The notes beneath the pieces are model-generated. The model was given only the letters and a program-made list of their open reading frames with translations. It ran no database searches and was not told the DNA's origin. A stretch of DNA of 64,000 bases from Bacteriovorax sp. MedPE-SWde. Its GTDB lineage: Bacteria > Bdellovibrionota > Bacteriovoracia > Bacteriovoracales > Bacteriovoracaceae. The DNA lies in assembly GCA_001874305.1 (NCBI GenBank), contig MPCU01000007.1:124001-188000 (forward strand), in the 5' to 3' direction. Below, piece by piece: positions 33,870 to 43,604 of the stretch (the first letter of the stretch is position 1; each line of letters begins with the position of its first letter). Position numbers and translations under genes: made by a program.

Positions 33870-34310
33870 ATGAAGAAAATTTCATTATTTATTACATTCG
33901 CATTACTATCAAGTGCTACATTTGCAGAATGCTCAAAAGAACAGGCCAAGGCCAGTGTAGAAAAAATATGTTCAATTATTGCAGCTAAAGGTGATGGTGC
34001 AAAAGATGAAATTAAAAAGTTTCGTTACTGTGGAACAAACTATGTTTGGGTACAAGACAGTGATGTAAAAATGGTTGTTCACCCTATTAAAGGGCGTCTA
34101 AACGGAAAAGACCTTAAAAGAAATAAAGACAAAAAAGGAAAGCACCTTTTTGTAGAATTCGACAAGAAAGCAAAAGCTGAAAAAGCAGGTGGTTGGGTTG
34201 AATACTATTGGGTAAAGCCAGGTGAAGAGCAATCAACTCCAAAAGTTTCATTCGTTAAACTATGTGGTGGTGATAAGAAATGGATCGCTGGTTCAGGCGT
34301 TTGGAAATAG
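33870..34310 (+). CDS. periplasmic single-Cache-domain protein
   Basis: 146 residues with a signal peptide (cleavage near TFAEC). The remainder is one small sensing fold: an N-terminal helix, then YVWVQDSDVKMVVHPIKGRL and WVEYYWVKPGEEQSTPKVSF, which is the sCache_2 pattern (YxWVxD...MxxHP...G...W). It has no transmembrane anchor or output domain. It is followed three bases later by a chemoreceptor gene, so it probably captures a small ligand for that receptor. GGGAGAGAG precedes the ATG. Confidence 0.82.
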   Translation: MKKISLFITFALLSSATFAECSKEQAKASVEKICSIIAAKGDGAKDEIKKFRYCGTNYVWVQDSDVKMVVHPIKGRLNGKDLKRNKDKKGKHLFVEFDKKAKAEKAGGWVEYYWVKPGEEQSTPKVSFVKLCGGDKKWIAGSGVWK

Positions 34311-34313
34311 AAC

Positions 34314-36395
34314 ATGTTTAAGCTAGGACTTAAAGGAAGGCTAATCCTACTGATCGCACTCGTATGTGCGGTCTGTATCCTTTCTATTTCATTTATCAGT
34401 ACGACTAAGTCTAAGACTGCCCTTCTTTCATTATCGAAGGACCAACTTCAAGCGTCATCTACTTTAATGAAGAATGAAGTTGAAGAGTATATTAGAACAA
34501 GTACTTCTTTTACGGATAGAATCAGTAAAGACCGATTAATTGAAGGTCTCTTTATTGCTTATGAAGGCGCATTCTATGGTGGTGCCTTTAGTACTGATAA
34601 AGATCAAAAGATTATTACTAATACGTACAAGAGTAATGACAAACTATACGGGAAAAGAGTTAAGACACTTGCAAAAGACTTTGGTCTATCAAATATTCTT
34701 CTTACATCTGTAAACGGTCAAGTAGTAATGAGTGCCGCCAATGATAGCAAGTACAATTTCCTAGGAAGAAGCCTAACTAAAGGTCTATTAAAAAGTAGTG
34801 CACTAGCAACTTGCTTTAACAAGGCCCTTAAAAGTAAAGGTAAGGAAATCTTTTTTGCAGACTTTCAAATATATCCGTCATCAAATAATGTTCACAGCTT
34901 TCTTTGTGAAAAAGCATTTGCTGAATTTGATCATGAAGATGATGGTATCTACAAAGGTGATACTCTTGGCGTAATTATAGCAGAGCTTAGTACAGAAAAG
35001 ATTTTAAGTATTACTCAACAAAGATCAGGGATGGGCGAAACAGGCCAGACCTATCTAATAGGCCCTGACAAGCTACTTAGATCTGATTTTTCAATCAACT
35101 CTTCTAAATTCAATTTAAAAAACTCAATACAGAAGAAGATTAAAATTGAAACTAATGCAGTCAAGCTTGCATTACAAGGAAAGTCAGGAAACCTTGAAGA
35201 CCAAGGTCCAAATGGAACAGATGTTTTAACAATTTATACTCCATTAAAAGTGTACGGAAGTAATTGGGCATTTATAGCGGAAAAAGACTTAAAGGAAATT
35301 ACAGCACCGATTAGATCAATGATACTATTTATTACAGTAGCATCATTAGTAATCTTTGCCGTTATACTTTTCGTGGGTCTTATAGTTGCTCGAGTTATTT
35401 CTCAACCAATTATAAGCGCTAATGATAATTTAACAATTGTATCAACTGATGTATCTGAAAACTCTGAAAAAGTTAAAAACTACTCCTCTAGTCTCAACGA
35501 CTTCTCAGGAGAGCTTTCTAGCTCTATTCAAGAGACAGTAACAACAATGGATGAATTAACTCAAATGGTTAATAAAAACCTAGACAATGTTGAACAGTCC
35601 TCAAAGATGTCACAAAAGAGTCAGGAGATTGCGACACAAGGAATTCAAACAGTTAAATCAATGTTATCTGCGATGAATGACATTAATGATTCCAATGATA
35701 GTATCGCCAACGAGATGGACGAAGTGAATTCTAAAATGGTTGAAATTATTTCAGTTATTGAAGAAATAGCAAGTAAGACAACTGTTATTAACGACATTGT
35801 TTTCCAAACAAAACTACTTTCTTTTAACGCTTCTGTCGAAGCTGCGAGAGCTGGTGAACATGGAAAAGGTTTCTCAGTCGTTGCAGAAGAAGTTGGAAAC
35901 CTTGCAACTGCAAGTGGAAAAGCATCAACTGAAATATCTGAAATGCTTACTGGATCTGTCGCCAAGGTTCAAGAGATCATCGATACTACAAAAGTTAAGA
36001 TGGCCACAGCAACAAAAGGTGGTAGAGAGAAAGTCGAAACTGGTCAAGAGGTCGCTAAAGAATGTGGAACTAAACTAGAAGAAATTTTAAATAATGTTAA
36101 TCTAGTAAATAGTACAGTATCAGAGGTAAAGCTCGCTTCTAATGAGCAGGCATCTGGTATTCAAGAAGTATCTAAAGCGATGCAAAGACTAGATCAAGTA
36201 TGTGCAGACACACAGCAAATATCATCAGATATTTTAGGTGTATCAAACGTACTAGAAGGTGGATCAGAAAAGCTCTATGGTATTGTAGAAGATCTTGGAA
36301 TTCTAATTTCAGGAGAAGCTCCTATTCATGAGGATACGCAGACACAATCAAAAGATATAGAAAACACAATAAGTACTCAAAAAAAGGCATCTTAG
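34314..36395 (+). CDS. methyl-accepting chemotaxis protein
   Basis: 693-residue transmembrane chemoreceptor. Helix 1 is at ~9-30, a ~300-residue periplasmic sensor (dCache-like, with [11 protein letters not shown] and [20 protein letters not shown]) follows, helix 2 is at ~340-362, and the rest is cytoplasmic coiled coil. The hairpin tip reads [20 protein letters not shown] then [11 protein letters not shown]. The HAMP region is short and poorly recognisable. It starts three bases after the Cache gene stop and shares its sigma-28-like promoter. No CheB/CheR pentapeptide ends the protein. Confidence 0.93.
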   Translation: MFKLGLKGRLILLIALVCAVCILSISFISTTKSKTALLSLSKDQLQASSTLMKNEVEEYIRTSTSFTDRISKDRLIEGLFIAYEGAFYGGAFSTDKDQKIITNTYKSNDKLYGKRVKTLAKDFGLSNILLTSVNGQVVMSAANDSKYNFLGRSLTKGLLKSSALATCFNKALKSKGKEIFFADFQIYPSSNNVHSFLCEKAFAEFDHEDDGIYKGDTLGVIIAELSTEKILSITQQRSGMGETGQTYLIGPDKLLRSDFSINSSKFNLKNSIQKKIKIETNAVKLALQGKSGNLEDQGPNGTDVLTIYTPLKVYGSNWAFIAEKDLKEITAPIRSMILFITVASLVIFAVILFVGLIVARVISQPIISANDNLTIVSTDVSENSEKVKNYSSSLNDFSGELSSSIQETVTTMDELTQMVNKNLDNVEQSSKMSQKSQEIATQGIQTVKSMLSAMNDINDSNDSIANEMDEVNSKMVEIISVIEEIASKTTVINDIVFQTKLLSFNASVEAARAGEHGKGFSVVAEEVGNLATASGKASTEISEMLTGSVAKVQEIIDTTKVKMATATKGGREKVETGQEVAKECGTKLEEILNNVNLVNSTVSEVKLASNEQASGIQEVSKAMQRLDQVCADTQQISSDILGVSNVLEGGSEKLYGIVEDLGILISGEAPIHEDTQTQSKDIENTISTQKKAS

Positions 36396-36404
36396 ACATA
36401 GTCT

Positions 36405-36421
36405 AAGGTGCCACACCTTTT
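36405..36421 (+). terminator. terminator-like hairpin after the chemoreceptor gene
   Basis: AAGGTG-CCA-CACCTT then TT. It competes with the overlapping hairpin CTTAGAC-ATA-GTCTAAG (36391-36407), since both need the AAG at 36405-36407. Confidence 0.5.
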
Positions 36422-36486
36422 CACTCAAGTAATCCATAAAAATTACCGATATGTCTTAAGTTAAAGCTTGAGAATAGAGGAAGTTA

Positions 36487-39400
36487 GTGAGGCATAATGC
36501 CATAAAAACATTTATATTACTCTTAACTATTGTAATACCAATAGGGATAACTAATGCGAGTTATTATAGTTTAGATACAGTGACTCTCAAAGAGGCACGA
36601 GGACAAACCAATGGCCTCTATGGTTGTAATGTCTTTTCTAGTTCAGGCAGAGGCCTAAAGGAAGAAAGTAAAGGAAAGCTATGCTCTGCAACTCTCCTGT
36701 CACAAACACAAGTCGTCTTTACTCCAGGCTGTAGACGAAGAATCTCGAGATCAAGAACTGGTAGATCTCTTAAATTAATATGTATGTCAGGTGCCGTAGA
36801 AGTCAACCTACCACCAACAGAAAGAACAAATTATATTAAGGCGTTAAACTATATAAAATTAAGAAGGCCTCTTCCCATTCATTCACCTAAGCTTCAATTA
36901 GATAAAAAGAAGATTTCTGATTACAAAAGTTGTGAATTAATAACACCAATACGAAAAATTAAACTTAATAGACCGATCTCTATAAGACTTCATAAGTTGA
37001 AAACAAGTGAAATTGGCTCTCATATAAACTGTGACGGAATTATTATTGGTATTGCTGATAGTAAAAAATCATTTACTCTATTAAGCTCTCATCCATCTCT
37101 AAAAGATACGATTGATAGAAATATTTATATAAGTGAAGACAGAGATGAAGAAAATATTGAGCAAACTTGTAGTAAAACTGAAAACTGTATTAAGGCACTA
37201 GATAGTAAAGTAGAAGATCTAACAAGTGACATGCTCCTAATATTAGAAAAGCTAAACGAAGACTTTAAAGATCTTTCAAAAACAAAAGTAACGACACAAG
37301 AGGCCCTAACAGAGTTAAAGAGTGACTTTACTGATATAAAATATACATGCCAGAAAATCGACAATCAAAGTAAACAGTTAAAAGATGACCAAATAGATAC
37401 TGATTGGAAAGATAGTGTTATGGGATCAGTTGAAAGTGGAGCTATCTCTACAATGGACACTATTTCAAGCGCCCTCAAGCTGGCATCAAGCAAGAGTGAC
37501 TATAACTTCCTTTTAAATCAATTCAAAGACGTAGATATATTAAAAGAGAATCTCTCTGATAAGGAGTTCAAGGATCTTTACAAGAAAGTTGAAAGGTTAA
37601 ACCCGGATATATCAAACTTAGATAGAATAAAAAAACTTACACAGACATATGCAGATGGTGCTATTCAAAATATTGCAAAAGACTTCGACCTTCAAAGAAA
37701 TAGTGATCAAAGTTATAATGAATTAACTAAAGATCTAATGAAAGAATTTAACAAATGCCTTACGAAGTCCAAGAGTAAATCTAATGTTATGACATGTGCT
37801 GACAAATTATCACTATCATCAGCAGTTAAGATATCTTCAATAGAACTAGAAAATCAATTAAAAGAAAACTTCATCTCCCGTTTTACAGACCAAGAGTATT
37901 TGGACATTAAAAGAGAAGTTGATAAAACCTATGTTAATTGCATAAACCAATACTTTTATAATGAAGAAAGAAATAAAGATATAAACTCTTCAGACAAGGC
38001 CAAGGCCTGTGTATATGAAGCAGTACTTGTTGCCTATGAGTTTACTAAAGAAAAAGAACTTAACGAAGTCTTAGATTCTATGTTCTCAAAGAGTGAAAAA
38101 GAAGTCATCTTAAAAGAGGTTCATAAGGAATCAAGAAATTGCAATCTAGGGAGTGTAATAAATTCAGCTAACAAGCTTAAGAATCAAGACTATAGAACGC
38201 TAGCTCTCCTACCAGTAAACGATTTCAAAACAAGTCTCTTTTCTTGCGTAGAAAAACTATCAGTAAAAGCTGGTGAATATGTTGTAGAAAAGTCGATTGT
38301 ACAAAACCCTCAAGTTGTAGAAAACATAAAAGATCCACTTCTTATATCACTCATGGCCAAAAAAGCTGTGGTAAGAGACTATAAAGACTGTCTTGATGCA
38401 CAACCAGAAGGTGCTAATAAAGACCCAGAAAGCTGTAGAGACCTTATCACTACAATGACTACTCTCGATGTTGCTGCAGAAGTAATGAAGGATAATATTG
38501 CAGAGATTTATACAACATCTAAAGAGTCGAACAAGAAAGATCAGACTATTCAAAAAACTAATAAAGTTATAAATGAATGTAAAAATCAGATAAGGGAAAA
38601 AGCACTAGAGAATTTAAGAAGTGGAAATTCGTCAAAATCAACAGAAAAAGAAACAGTTAACTGTTTATCCACCGCTGTATTAGAGATTGTCGATAGTACA
38701 ACTCAAGATAAAATTATAGAGTCTCTTAAAGAAAATGAAATAGCGTCAAAGTATCTAAACGAAGTTTTAGAGTTAGAAGAGATTAAAGCACTTAAGAAAG
38801 AGACAAAACAATGTTTTAAGAAGAAGTTAATGCAAATTAGTACGGTAGAAGAATTTACTTCTTCAACAGATAAAATACAAAAGCAATGTATATTTGAAAC
38901 TGAAAGGCTCGCAACTTCAGCAATTTCTCTTTTGGCGATTGATAAAGAATTACAAGCACATTTACCTAATAAAAAGGAAAGGCAAGCACTAGTATCAAAC
39001 TATAATCTAGGACCGAAAGGTCTATACCAAAGAATATCACAAGCAAAAACAAAGAAAGAATTAGATTCTATCGTATCTAAGATACAACCGGAACTAACGA
39101 TAAAGGTTGCCTCAAAACTAATTCCGAATCTTGTAAAAGAATATCTTGAGGAATATAGCAGGAAAGAACAAAACGAAACTTCAAACTATTTAATTGGAAC
39201 CTTAAGAAAGTGCATTACAAGAATGCAAAAGAAATATCCAAGTACAAAGTATGAAACAGAACTAACAAAATGTACAAACGAAACAACTGGCCATGGGTAT
39301 AGTGAAATAGCTAAGAAAATTATTGATCAGAATATTGATAGTACTCTTTCAGGTTTTCCTAAAGCTGCACAAAGAGTTAAGAAACAATCTGCAGCACGTG

Positions 39401-40710
39401 TAAAGAACTGCTTAAACCTCATTCCAACAACTCTCACGGACAAGAAATTTAAGCAAAGATCTGAAAGGTGCTTATCTAACGAAATATTTAACTTGTCTTA
39501 CTCACTACCACGAGAGGCATTAGGTCAATATCGTATATTAACTGGAGACAAACTTGGAGCAAGGGAACTAGAATCTAGCCTACGTAGTGTTGAAAAATAT
39601 TTCTTACTAGAAGGGAAATATCCAAAGGGTATAAATTCTCCCTCTGTTAAAATTCACATGTCTACAATGAAATGTTTAACATCAAAGAAGAGAGCTCTAC
39701 TTAAGACAGGCAAATACAATATTGATAATGCTCAAAAAGAATTTACAAAATGTACTGATCTCATTGAAAGTAAGGTTAAGAATCAAGTCGCTACAAATTT
39801 TTCGGATCATTTTTCAGCTGGAGACAGAGAGCACGATACAATGAAGAAGCTAGGCTTTGTACTCACGAACCTAACAGGGACCAATAATACAGAAGATAGT
39901 GACACAAATATTGGAGATACTGCAAGACTCCTCTACACTGTTGGAGATAAAGTAAAAACAACATGTAATTACAACTTTGGCGGATGCAAGAAAGCTATTA
40001 ACGAATCAAAAGCCTTAATAGATAAATATAAGAAGAAAAATCCAAATGCAACAAGTAAAGAACTTGCAAATAAGTTCATCGATTCCCCTATAATGACTAA
40101 TGTAATAAAGGCGGAACTTGCACTTACTTTAAGAGTAGAACTTACTAATGGCTTAAGTGAGCATAGTGATAAACAGGGGATCATGGCCAAGGTTCTAAAA
40201 GATATTACTTCATCAGAAATGATTGATACATTAATGAGAACACCACATGGAAAAAAAGTTTTAGATATCGTTAGAGATGAGATAAAGAACGATAGAATTG
40301 GTGCTATAGCAGAAAACCCTGAACTAAAAAAGGAACTGGCCAAGGCCATTGTCTATGATATCGGCAATAATAGTTTTGTAGATAAGCTTATGTACGGATT
40401 GGTACAGCCAACACTTAATCAAGAAAAGAAATCAAGTAACGGGATTTTTGGAATATTCAAGAACTTTAAAGTATCGATGGGTAGGGCCCTAAGAATTGTA
40501 AAAGGAAGGCACTTTAAATGGGACAAAATAAGAAACACTAAAGAAGGAAAACGTGCTAGAGAAATCTTTGCCAAGAACCTATTCTCACCTATTATACAGG
40601 GTGAAGACTTAGAGAAAAAACCATCTACACATAAGAAAAGTAAGAACTATCTAGAGCAACAGTCTACCCAGATTGAAGAGCTCATTATTAAAGGTCTCAA
40701 GGCACTTTAG
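36487..40710 (+). CDS. 1407-residue secreted protein: dead trypsin head plus paired-cysteine helical repeats
   Basis: No known family fits the whole protein. A signal peptide (~24 residues) precedes a ~200-residue region resembling a trypsin fold whose catalytic His is lost: KLCSATLLSQTQVVFTPGC, where active relatives have CxGTLxx...TAAHC. Residues ~230-400 form a coiled coil. From ~420 to ~1090 at least nine helical units follow, each with two cysteines: 424/437, 485/508, 552/587, 635/650, 698/726, 776/801, 909/929, 975/995 and 1063/1089. The usual period is ~60-90 residues. Start is GTG with GAGG six bases upstream. The end overlaps the convergent gene by 4 bp. A periplasmic or surface fibre is plausible. 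Confidence 0.6.
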   Translation: MRHNAIKTFILLLTIVIPIGITNASYYSLDTVTLKEARGQTNGLYGCNVFSSSGRGLKEESKGKLCSATLLSQTQVVFTPGCRRRISRSRTGRSLKLICMSGAVEVNLPPTERTNYIKALNYIKLRRPLPIHSPKLQLDKKKISDYKSCELITPIRKIKLNRPISIRLHKLKTSEIGSHINCDGIIIGIADSKKSFTLLSSHPSLKDTIDRNIYISEDRDEENIEQTCSKTENCIKALDSKVEDLTSDMLLILEKLNEDFKDLSKTKVTTQEALTELKSDFTDIKYTCQKIDNQSKQLKDDQIDTDWKDSVMGSVESGAISTMDTISSALKLASSKSDYNFLLNQFKDVDILKENLSDKEFKDLYKKVERLNPDISNLDRIKKLTQTYADGAIQNIAKDFDLQRNSDQSYNELTKDLMKEFNKCLTKSKSKSNVMTCADKLSLSSAVKISSIELENQLKENFISRFTDQEYLDIKREVDKTYVNCINQYFYNEERNKDINSSDKAKACVYEAVLVAYEFTKEKELNEVLDSMFSKSEKEVILKEVHKESRNCNLGSVINSANKLKNQDYRTLALLPVNDFKTSLFSCVEKLSVKAGEYVVEKSIVQNPQVVENIKDPLLISLMAKKAVVRDYKDCLDAQPEGANKDPESCRDLITTMTTLDVAAEVMKDNIAEIYTTSKESNKKDQTIQKTNKVINECKNQIREKALENLRSGNSSKSTEKETVNCLSTAVLEIVDSTTQDKIIESLKENEIASKYLNEVLELEEIKALKKETKQCFKKKLMQISTVEEFTSSTDKIQKQCIFETERLATSAISLLAIDKELQAHLPNKKERQALVSNYNLGPKGLYQRISQAKTKKELDSIVSKIQPELTIKVASKLIPNLVKEYLEEYSRKEQNETSNYLIGTLRKCITRMQKKYPSTKYETELTKCTNETTGHGYSEIAKKIIDQNIDSTLSGFPKAAQRVKKQSAARVKNCLNLIPTTLTDKKFKQRSERCLSNEIFNLSYSLPREALGQYRILTGDKLGARELESSLRSVEKYFLLEGKYPKGINSPSVKIHMSTMKCLTSKKRALLKTGKYNIDNAQKEFTKCTDLIESKVKNQVATNFSDHFSAGDREHDTMKKLGFVLTNLTGTNNTEDSDTNIGDTARLLYTVGDKVKTTCNYNFGGCKKAINESKALIDKYKKKNPNATSKELANKFIDSPIMTNVIKAELALTLRVELTNGLSEHSDKQGIMAKVLKDITSSEMIDTLMRTPHGKKVLDIVRDEIKNDRIGAIAENPELKKELAKAIVYDIGNNSFVDKLMYGLVQPTLNQEKKSSNGIFGIFKNFKVSMGRALRIVKGRHFKWDKIRNTKEGKRAREIFAKNLFSPIIQGEDLEKKPSTHKKSKNYLEQQSTQIEELIIKGLKAL

Positions 40711-41099
40711 CGTACAAGGGAGTTCAAGTAATTTGCTTCAAAGAAATGGTTTTTATAAATACAACGAGCAGATTTAACAGACTTACTTCCCTCTTTAACA
40801 GATATTATTTGTCCTATACCACCAATCTCTTTGCACAATTTAAATTCAACTGTCCCAAACTTGGATAAAACTTCTTTCGATTTTATTCTATAGTTATACT
40901 TTAATTCTTTACGAAGAGATTTACCAATACACTCTCCTGCTTTACAATTATTAGAGAAATAGTAATCACCATATTTACAAAAAATATCAGATGATTTTTT
41001 GATTCCTGTCTTTGTTTGAAAAACAAAATCCTTCTTCTTGCATACAGGATAAGCTGATATAGACAGAATACTAATTAAGAAAAAATAATAGACGCGCAT
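40707..41099 (-). CDS. small secreted cysteine-rich protein
   Basis: 130 residues with a signal peptide (ISILSISAYPVC). Seven cysteines in the mature part (CKKKDF, FCKYGDYYFSNNCKAGECIG, KLCKEIGG, ARCIYK) point to disulfides outside the cytoplasm. Family not recognised. It is the last gene of an operon with the papain-like peptidase, whose end it overlaps by 29 bp. Confidence 0.55.
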   Translation of the reverse strand: MRVYYFFLISILSISAYPVCKKKDFVFQTKTGIKKSSDIFCKYGDYYFSNNCKAGECIGKSLRKELKYNYRIKSKEVLSKFGTVEFKLCKEIGGIGQIISVKEGSKSVKSARCIYKNHFFEANYLNSLVR

Positions 41100-42480
41100 T
41101 TGCTGCTAACTCTCTTGCTGAAATCCAAAAATGGCCATCCTTTGATTTGTGCTCAAAGAACTTGGCCTGCTCTCCCAATGTCCCTCTTATTTTAAATTGA
41201 CACTGTCCTTTATCATCTCTACTCATACCCACAATTGAAGAAGCATGCCATGCCCCCTTCTTATCGTCTTCAAGATAGTTACTTGAAAACATCATCTTAT
41301 ATGGATGTTCAAATCCTGCAATACCACCACTACTTAGTTGCTCTACTACTTTCTTGAGAATATTCTTCTTGTCTTTTATATTATGAGAGCGCACATTGCT
41401 TCCAATAGCATTTACCCGCGCATTTTCCAAACCATTGTTCTTTCTCTTGCATGCCTTATCTCTGAGCTTAGTAAAATAAGTGTCACTAGATTTATCACCA
41501 ATGGATTTTACAATTTCAGCAAGAGGAATACCAGGAAAGAGAGATTGAATAGTATCACCGTTACATGTGACAATATCACTAGATTTAGATAAACCCTTTA
41601 AATCAATTAGCTCTTCTAATTTAGAAGCTATAGTCACATCTCCATTTTGAGAAAATACTTCACTTGGTAAAGATTTCTCCAAGCAATAACCAGACTTAAC
41701 AGTTTTAAATAGAGCAATATGCGACCCCGCCATTCTCTCTCGATTACGCCCCGTCTTCTCTATTATATTTGAAGTCTCTAAATGTTTTTGGTATCCAAGG
41801 GAAATATCCATTGCAGAAACCTCCTCACCTACTTTGTGAGACACGAGATCCGCAGTAACAAATGCATCACACCAACCCGTCCCATCCTGATGTCTCACTG
41901 GACCCATATCAGAACTATGGTCAACATCATCACATTTTAATTCAGTGAGGTATTTACTAAATTCATCTTCTTTTTTTCTGTTCTTAGTAATACTTTGTTT
42001 TATTATTTTGTAAGCGATATCAAATTCTTCATCATCCTTAGAAAGATACTTTATGGCCTTCATATCTTCGCCTAAGCTCTTGTCTCCATAAACAACTTGT
42101 TCGATCTCTTTTGAGTTCTGAATTTCAATCAGCAGCGGCCTAAGCCCCTTAAGAAGATCTTGGAATCCTTCTTTTGTAACATTGTAATCAGAAAACTTTG
42201 TGCAACCCCTATCAACTAAGGATTTAAGACTATAGGCAGTCTCAATTCTATATCGTGGAGTCTGATTTAAATTACCTTCTAAAACACCTTTTACAGTTAA
42301 GTCTTTATACTCAAATAAGTAATTATCGCGAGCATCACGAAGATCTTCTTTACAACCAGCAAATACTGGGTAGCTAAATAAGAGTATGTAAATAGTAGAA
42401 AATATTATGGTCACACTATGTTTTTCGGATAATGTGAATGTTACTTTATGAATCAATGAGGCCAGAGAAACTGACCTCAA
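41071..42480 (-). CDS. secreted papain-like cysteine peptidase, second type
   Basis: Predicted C1-fold peptidase of ~445-469 residues. DMGPVRHQDGTGWCDAFVTA holds Gln198 and Cys204. GAWHASSIVGMSRDD gives His412, followed by FKIRGTLGE, which stands where papain has the asparagine-containing NSWG. The signal segment IIFSTIYILLFSYPVFA begins ~20 residues in. The listed start is TTG ten bases after the stop of the upstream small gene; a GTG at 42414 would give a cleaner signal peptide, so the start is uncertain. It differs clearly from the peptidase at 29378-30511. Confidence 0.68.
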   Translation of the reverse strand: MRSVSLASLIHKVTFTLSEKHSVTIIFSTIYILLFSYPVFAGCKEDLRDARDNYLFEYKDLTVKGVLEGNLNQTPRYRIETAYSLKSLVDRGCTKFSDYNVTKEGFQDLLKGLRPLLIEIQNSKEIEQVVYGDKSLGEDMKAIKYLSKDDEEFDIAYKIIKQSITKNRKKEDEFSKYLTELKCDDVDHSSDMGPVRHQDGTGWCDAFVTADLVSHKVGEEVSAMDISLGYQKHLETSNIIEKTGRNRERMAGSHIALFKTVKSGYCLEKSLPSEVFSQNGDVTIASKLEELIDLKGLSKSSDIVTCNGDTIQSLFPGIPLAEIVKSIGDKSSDTYFTKLRDKACKRKNNGLENARVNAIGSNVRSHNIKDKKNILKKVVEQLSSGGIAGFEHPYKMMFSSNYLEDDKKGAWHASSIVGMSRDDKGQCQFKIRGTLGEQAKFFEHKSKDGHFWISARELAANARLLFFLN

Positions 42481-42490
42481 AAGGCGGAAA

Positions 42491-42694
42491 TTATTTCTTA
42501 GCGACTAGGTCTTTAACTATATCTAATAATTCTTTACAACCTTGCTCATCAAGGCCCTTAAGCATATGACTGTTGCTAAGCTCTTTAGCATCCTCACCCT
42601 TGTCTTTAAAACTCATTAGTCTGTTATTTAGGTTATTTCTAAGAGTTCTTAGCTTCTTTGGTGTCCAGTCTGCAATATTTGAAAAATCTTTCAT
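42491..42694 (-). CDS. small cytosolic helical protein, function unknown
   Basis: 67 residues, highly charged and helical (WTPKKLRTLRNNLNNRLMSF), with a single Cys in QGCKELLDIV. AAGGAG eight bases before the ATG makes it a real gene. It lies ten bases upstream of the papain-like peptidase gene. It could be a cytosolic partner or merely share the promoter. Confidence 0.6.
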   Translation of the reverse strand: MKDFSNIADWTPKKLRTLRNNLNNRLMSFKDKGEDAKELSNSHMLKGLDEQGCKELLDIVKDLVAKK

Positions 42695-42899
42695 TTGTAA
42701 ATCTCCTTATAATGAGCTGTTTTACTTTAGAAATCCAATATATTCAATACCTTCCTTTAGGTTATCTTAGGCCATATTGATTTGCACTTTTCCATCACTG
42801 ATTTGGAATAAATATTACACAATTTAGGGTACTTGGAACTTATTTATCTATTTGTAGCGCTCGACTTATAATGAAATATATACAAACAGTGGGGTAATT

Positions 42900-43604
42900 A
42901 TGAAAGTCAGCTTATTAACACCAAATATTGAGAGACGTCTTAATACGTTGATCAACATAAACGACAGAAAAGGGATGCATACAGAACTTAAAAGCCCAAC
43001 GATAACAATCTCAAGAGAGTATGGTTGTGAGGCCTACCCCCTAGCAAATGCTCTTAAAGTAAAGCTTGATAAGGCAACAGGTAATGACTGGCAAATCTTT
43101 GATAAAGAACTTATCAAGAAAATAAGCTCAGACAAGCATCTTTCAGAAAACTTCCTCTCTCATATCGGAGATTCAAGCCGCTTCATGGACTTTATGGCAA
43201 GTTTTTCAAAGGGTGGTAGAACACACTCTGAAGCATATCAGATGATGACAGAATATATAATGAAAGTTGCCATGCAAGGAAATGCAATCATTGTAGGTAG
43301 AGGTGCAGCGCTCTCAACTCAAGAGTTAGAAAATTGCCATCACTTTAGGATCGAAGCTCCCTTTACTGCAAGAGTTGAATCAATTGCAAAGCGATTGAAC
43401 CTTAGTTATGACGAGGCCAAAGACAAAGTCGTCAACTCTCAAACCGAAAGAGAAAAATTCATTAAAGATTTCTATGGAAAAGATATCGGAGATATTAAAT
43501 ACTACAATGCTATTTTCAACGGTGAAAAAATGGATGTTGAAATGATGGCAGATATCATATGTACATTAATAGAGAATAAGAAAGAGCTGGCACTTGCAGC
43601 TTAA
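42900..43604 (+). CDS. cytidylate kinase-like family protein
   Basis: 234 residues of the PF13189 cytidylate-kinase-like family. The nucleotide-binding start is SPTITISREYGCEAYPLANAL, a P-loop variant in which S-R-E-x-G-C replaces GxxGxGKS. DWQIFDKELIKKI, NAIIVGRGAAL, RIEAPFTARVESIAKR and the lid TEREKFIKDFYGKDIGDIKYY follow. True CMP kinases (Cmk) differ, so the substrate is uncertain. Its stop overlaps the convergent mscS gene by 4 bp. Confidence 0.82.
   Translation: MKVSLLTPNIERRLNTLININDRKGMHTELKSPTITISREYGCEAYPLANALKVKLDKATGNDWQIFDKELIKKISSDKHLSENFLSHIGDSSRFMDFMASFSKGGRTHSEAYQMMTEYIMKVAMQGNAIIVGRGAALSTQELENCHHFRIEAPFTARVESIAKRLNLSYDEAKDKVVNSQTEREKFIKDFYGKDIGDIKYYNAIFNGEKMDVEMMADIICTLIENKKELALAA

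Noticed and set aside
36430-36460. Sigma-28-like promoter before the 1407-residue protein gene
   Set aside because: ACCGATAT is present, but the base quartet 15 bp upstream is CAAG, not TAAA/TAAT; too weak to report.
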